NCBI GenBank assembly: GCA_051985675.1
Contig: JBPYFJ010000058.1
Coordinates: forward strand, 1 to 64,000
Reading direction: 5' to 3'
Source of the DNA: JAFAXD01 sp051985675
GTDB taxonomy: Bacteria; Pseudomonadota; Alphaproteobacteria; Rhizobiales; Xanthobacteraceae
Length of the DNA: 64,000 nucleotides
The notes below the pieces were generated by a model. The model made no database searches. It had not been told where the DNA came from and was given only the letters and a program-made list of their open reading frames with translations. This document shows positions 60,724 through 64,000 of the stretch, in pieces. The translations under genes were made by a program, and so were the position numbers. The first letter of the stretch is position 1. Each line of letters starts with the position of its first letter.

Positions 60724-61665
60724 TCAGGCTTGGCGCGCGGCAGCAGGTTTCTCCACAAGAGCAACGCGATAGAATTCGTAGCCTTCTGGTTGCCCTGGGT
60801 AGGGCCAGTAGAGTGCTCGATAGTCAGCCGCGCCCAGATCACTGACGACGCGAAGACCTTTTTGCGCCAGATAATCTGGTACGTCTTGTGGCCTAAATCC
60901 AAATGTCCATGGCTCGCCAGTATTTTTAAAATGCTCAAGCAAACGCGCTAAACCGGGTGCCGGGAACAAACCGCCGATGGCATCGGCGTGGACGTATGTG
61001 AAAATCAGGCGCGATCCCGATGCACTGCGGCTGAAGAAATTGAAATTGGCGTCGATCGCAGGAGCATCGAGGTAATTCGTTACGCCTTCCCAGATGAACA
61101 GAGTCTTCGCGGTCGGCGAGTAACCGGCGGCGATCAGACGATCTTCTACGCTGTCGTTCAGAAAATCGATCGGCACGGCCCTTACATGACGAGCCGGCGC
61201 ATCGGCGAGAAGGCGCGATTTCAAATCGAGCATCTCGCGCCGGTCCAGCTCGAATACCGCCCCGATCTGAAGTTCCGGCAGGCGCAGTGAGCGGCAGTCG
61301 AAGCCTGCGCCCATGATAACGATCTGCACGATCTCACTTCGCACTGCGTCGCGCGTCCAATCGTCAATCAAGCGTGTTCGCGCCGCGCCCGAGGTGCGCG
61401 CACCCGGCGCTTGGCTATCAAAAATGCGCTCCAACATCCGCCGCCAGATTGGAAGCAACGCAGGAATCATAAGCGTGCGCTGCCACGTCGGCAGGAACCG
61501 CCGTGCGAATGGATCGGCGAACAATCGCTGGCGCCCCGGCTTCGCCGTCTCCAGCGCCCGGATAAGCGCCATATTCGCTGCGGTTAAGCTGATATTTCCA
61601 GGCGGTCTATCGTCCACAGCAGGTCCTAGAAGATGAGCAGCCTTCCATTTTGCGTCTACCCGCAA
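60724..61665 (-). CDS. LCMT/PPM-type SAM methyltransferase
   Basis: A 313-residue protein of the leucine carboxyl methyltransferase (TIGR00027-type) family: N-terminal ISLTAANMALIRALE, PFARRFLP, the SAM motif IVIMGAGFDCRSLRLP, FELDRREML, IWEGVTNYLDAPAI and YEFYRVAL at the C-terminus. Bacterial members methylate metabolites or proteins of unknown identity. Single gene on this strand between repeats J2 and J3. Confidence 0.88.
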   Translation of the reverse strand: MRVDAKWKAAHLLGPAVDDRPPGNISLTAANMALIRALETAKPGRQRLFADPFARRFLPTWQRTLMIPALLPIWRRMLERIFDSQAPGARTSGAARTRLIDDWTRDAVRSEIVQIVIMGAGFDCRSLRLPELQIGAVFELDRREMLDLKSRLLADAPARHVRAVPIDFLNDSVEDRLIAAGYSPTAKTLFIWEGVTNYLDAPAIDANFNFFSRSASGSRLIFTYVHADAIGGLFPAPGLARLLEHFKNTGEPWTFGFRPQDVPDYLAQKGLRVVSDLGAADYRALYWPYPGQPEGYEFYRVALVEKPAAARQA

Positions 61666-61692
61666 TGTCCACTTTTGGGAGATAAGCGGACG
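61664..61692. repeat. Junction repeat J3
   Basis: AATGTCCACTTTTGGGAGATAAGCGGACGC, an imperfect palindrome of the J type, just upstream of the methyltransferase start and 200 bp from the LssY-type gene. Confidence 0.62.
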
Positions 61693-61891
61693 CGGGCAAT
61701 CAGGCCGTTAGTCGTCATTCACCGCGCATCGGCAACTGCCGAACTCACGCCCAACTGTTTCATTTGTTCCGGACGCTAACGGACAGGCGGTGTGTTAAGC
61801 GCCACAAGTGGAAATGTCATGATCCTTGTAGTCTGATATACGATCAGTCAGATTCCAAATACGCAGACGATTTACTGCACAGTAGCGGATC

Positions 61892-62707
61892 GTGAGATTG
61901 CTGAAACGCCTATTGCACCGCGTAGTGGTCCTGGGGCTGGGCATTCTTACCGTCTGGCTGATCGCTTTTGTCTTTAGATTTACGGATAGCCGGCTGCCAA
62001 CTGTGTTGGCTTTGGCACTCACCTATGGAGTAGCAGCCTATATTATCTTGCCGCGCATCGTCCGCATGAGTCTTAAAATTCTCCAGCGCAAACGGGTACC
62101 TCGTTTCACAATTACCGGGGACGGATTGCCCGGCGATCCCGTTAATGTCGTGCTGACGGGCACGCTGCAACAGCTCAATGCTGCCTTTAAGCTTGCCGGC
62201 TGGTCGCAGGCCGATCGGCTCGGTCCAGTAAGCTCGTGGCGTATGATCCGGGCATTCGTATTCAACTCTCCCTATTCGACAGCCCCGTTCAGCACCCTCT
62301 ATCTTTTCGGGCGCGGTCAAGACGTTGGTTTTCAGAAAGCGATCGACAACAGCCCGCGCAAGCGCCATCACATTCGATTCTGGGCTTTGAGCCTCGCCTA
62401 TGCCGAGGCCGATTTGGGAAAAGCGAGCTTCTGGCTGAATAGCGACCGTCCACCCGACGCAGAATGCGTCCACTGGATCGGAGCAGGCACCAAAGACACC
62501 GGCATTTCTTTAACGCGGCTCACGTTTCAGATCACGCATGCCACGGATTCAGACACGAACGTGGAGCGCGATTACATCATTGATGAGCTGAGAAAATATG
62601 GAGTCATAGGTGAGATCAATTCATATCAAGCCGGCCAGCGGCTGGCTAGCGAACACGTTAATCACTACGTCACCGACGGCGAAGTTACGGCTGCGAGCCT
62701 ATGGTGA
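61892..62707 (+). CDS. LssY_C-domain protein
   Basis: A 271-residue membrane protein with two N-terminal helices (VVLGLGILTVWLIAFVF and TVLALALTYGVAAYIIL) and a C-terminal LssY_C domain: GDPVNVVLTGTLQQLNAAFKLAGW, STLYLFGRGQDVGFQKA, RKRHHIRFW, HWIGAGTKDTGISL. LssY-type proteins are tied to phospholipid metabolism or secretion by context in other species. GTG 61892 is used. Codon use looks less GC-biased than in the core genes. Confidence 0.82.
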   Translation: MRLLKRLLHRVVVLGLGILTVWLIAFVFRFTDSRLPTVLALALTYGVAAYIILPRIVRMSLKILQRKRVPRFTITGDGLPGDPVNVVLTGTLQQLNAAFKLAGWSQADRLGPVSSWRMIRAFVFNSPYSTAPFSTLYLFGRGQDVGFQKAIDNSPRKRHHIRFWALSLAYAEADLGKASFWLNSDRPPDAECVHWIGAGTKDTGISLTRLTFQITHATDSDTNVERDYIIDELRKYGVIGEINSYQAGQRLASEHVNHYVTDGEVTAASLW

Positions 62708-62730
62708 AAGTCTAATGCAGAGTCAGTGCG

Positions 62731-62742
62731 ATGTCCGCTTTC
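62731..62742. repeat. Junction repeat J4 (half site)
   Basis: ATGTCCGCTTTC only; the inverted partner is absent. It lies 24 bp after the LssY-type stop. Confidence 0.4.
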
Positions 62743-62788
62743 AGGGAGAGGTCCCTTAGGGACGGTGCGTTGGTACTTGCAATCCGTT

Positions 62789-63373
62789 TTACTTTTGTTT
62801 CCAAAACGGAGGATCCTCGATCGTCCAGTTGTATATTTTGGTATGCGTTTCTTTACACGTTGGGTGAGATTGGTTGATCGGCTCCTCAATCCAGAGCGCT
62901 GTCTTCATTTTCCTCTGGATGTTGATTGTCGTTTTGCGACAGGCCACGGCGTCGCCGCTTTCCACGGCAACAATCTTGTCGCTGTTCCAGTCTGTTATTG
63001 GAAAAATGTTTGGCGTATCTAGTCTGCCAACCTGATTGGGACCGATTTGTGCAATTGAATAAATCAAACATTCCATGCGGTCCTGATAGCAAGTAACCGA
63101 AACTGTGTTATTTTTGTTGGCGACGCCGTCTCCGGTGAGAGTTCCTGCAATTGACACAACATCGTCGCCGAAATCGGTCGGTCCGGTATCATTAAAGGAC
63201 TTGGCGTCGAAAATGATGCCTGATGTTTCATATGAAGGGACCTTTTGAGTTTGAAGCAAGATTATCGAGACGGCAACGAATGCTAGAAACCAAACAAGGG
63301 TAGAAACACTCGGGGATCTCATCACGCCCTCCAACGGCCGATTCATGGGCTCTCCGGGAACAATAATCCACAA
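62789..63373 (-). CDS. Hypothetical protein with one membrane helix
   Basis: Up to 194 residues (63373), or 177 from ATG 63322 (MRSPSVSTLVWFLAFVAVSIILL). One N-terminal helix is followed by a hydrophilic domain with Cys in SVTCYQDRMECLIYSI and AVACRKTT, which could form disulfides outside the cytoplasm. No family recognised. Base composition is visibly lower in GC than most of the window, suggesting transfer. Confidence 0.6.
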   Translation of the reverse strand: MWIIVPGEPMNRPLEGVMRSPSVSTLVWFLAFVAVSIILLQTQKVPSYETSGIIFDAKSFNDTGPTDFGDDVVSIAGTLTGDGVANKNNTVSVTCYQDRMECLIYSIAQIGPNQVGRLDTPNIFPITDWNSDKIVAVESGDAVACRKTTINIQRKMKTALWIEEPINQSHPTCKETHTKIYNWTIEDPPFWKQK

Positions 63374-63430
63374 AAATTGCAGCGTGCTCCGGGATTGGCG
63401 CGGAGCGGACGACCTAGGTTGCGGTCATTC

Positions 63431-63461
63431 GTCCGCTATCGGGTGATGAACGGACGTCAAA
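63431..63461. repeat. Junction repeat J5
   Basis: GTCCGCTATCGGGTGATGAACGGACGTCAAA, nearly identical to the second part of J2 (GTCCGCTATCGGGTGACAACGGACATCAAA) and imperfectly palindromic (GTCCG with CGGAC). It lies between the hypothetical gene and the binding-protein gene. Confidence 0.72.
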
Positions 63462-63586
63462 TGCTCAACACGAGCCTTTCCGCTTTTGACTGATAGCTGC
63501 CAATCGGCGGCAGACTTTGCTGTAACGCACACGCTCACGTTTGCAGGATGTGATAGGGTTGTGGTCCTCGGTTTGAAGGTGAGCCA

Positions 63587-64000
63587 ATGAGACGGCGCGA
63601 GTTCATCGCGGGGCTCTGCGGCGCGGCGGCGTGGCCGGCAAATCTCGTTGCTCAGGTTCCAACGAGGCGCCCGCTAATTGCCTATCTGGGCGTGGCGTCG
63701 CCGGAAGCGAGCGCCCCAATGGTCGACGTCTTTTTACAAGGCTTGCGCGAACTCGGTAAACGCGATGGCGACGATTTCGACATTGCGTATCGGTTTGCAG
63801 ACGGTGATGAGGCGAAGCTTCCGAGGCTGGCCGAAGAGCTGGTTCGCCTCAAGCCGGACGTAATATACGCCATCAACGCAACGCCGGCGAAACTGGCAAC
63901 GACTACCATCCCAATCGTCTCCCCCTTGCTCAACAACCCGGTCCGACTCGGCCTTGTTGCGAGCTATGCGCACCCAGGCGGCAACGTAACCGGCATAATG
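63587..64000 (+). CDS. ABC substrate-binding protein, partial at window end
   Basis: The first 138 residues of an ABC_sub_bind (DUF534, TrpX-like) protein, running open to base 64000. The Tat-like leader MRRREFIAGLCGAAAWP is the hallmark of a large Bradyrhizobium family; then RPLIAYLGVASPEASAPM, the FLQGLRELG helix, VYAINATPAKLATTTIPIV and NPVRLGLVASYAHPGGNVTG follow. Ligand unknown. ATG 63587 follows AAGGTGAG. The 3' end is outside the window. Confidence 0.88.
   Translation, partial: MRRREFIAGLCGAAAWPANLVAQVPTRRPLIAYLGVASPEASAPMVDVFLQGLRELGKRDGDDFDIAYRFADGDEAKLPRLAEELVRLKPDVIYAINATPAKLATTTIPIVSPLLNNPVRLGLVASYAHPGGNVTGIM

Noticed and set aside
59938..63461. Junction repeats as integron attC sites
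   Set aside because: No GTTRRRY core pairs and no integron integrase in the window; repeats are short and of variable form.

Overview
This 64 kb window comes from the chromosome of a GC-rich alphaproteobacterium of the order Hyphomicrobiales, most likely a Bradyrhizobium, Rhodopseudomonas or Pseudolabrys relative. The grounds are the GapR (DUF2312), DUF1036, DUF1244, DUF2865 and DUF882 genes, a split pntAA-pntAB-pntB transhydrogenase beside an aa3-oxidase subunit IV gene, an HWE-type sensor kinase, several orphan Bug/TctC-type binding proteins, and palindromic repeats of the type common in these genomes. No 16S gene is present, so the genus is an inference.

Layout. 0.1-1.6 kb: a P4-type integrase beside the 3' end of tRNA-Leu(CAA); the island it served would lie to the left, outside the window. 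1.7-30 kb: mostly housekeeping genes. These are dsbB, a cupin gene followed by a hydrolase remnant, cysQ, an LptF-type permease, rpmJ, glycerate kinase-DUF1036-pyk, a two-subunit molybdenum hydroxylase, DUF1244, gapR, two cell-wall enzymes (DUF882 and L,D-transpeptidase), M3 peptidase, an ABC1 kinase, the pnt operon, rpsU and purEK. 27.4-31.9 kb carries four copies of a double-hairpin repeat, one of them between two divergent DUF465 genes.

30.7-44.5 kb is catabolic: four binding proteins in the window lack transport partners, three of them here; an ACMSD-like amidohydrolase; a thiolase-MaoC pair behind a perfect 18 bp palindrome; a frameshifted VOC gene; and a four-gene minus-strand set (binding protein, DapA-like lyase, 3-hydroxyanthranilate dioxygenase homologue, flavin monooxygenase) that looks like an aromatic ring-cleavage operon. 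44.7-59.8 kb holds a CheB-CheR-PAS-HWE hybrid kinase, a Crp/Fnr regulator divergent from a DUF6894 gene, a CmcJ-like enzyme, a DUF4239 membrane protein, RidA, exported proteins, a translationally coupled ABC exporter set and an EamA transporter with a histidine-rich tail.

59.9-64 kb looks accessory: single unrelated genes, some visibly lower in GC, with every junction carrying a GTCCGCTT/AAGCGGAC-type repeat. The last gene runs off the window.

I found no CRISPR array, complete insertion sequence or prophage. The most interesting signals are the double-hairpin repeat with compensatory base changes, the junction repeats at the right end, and the aromatic operon with a DapA-family enzyme lacking the usual catalytic tyrosine. 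Small genes of 36, 41, 54 and 59 codons were found by reading the sequence.
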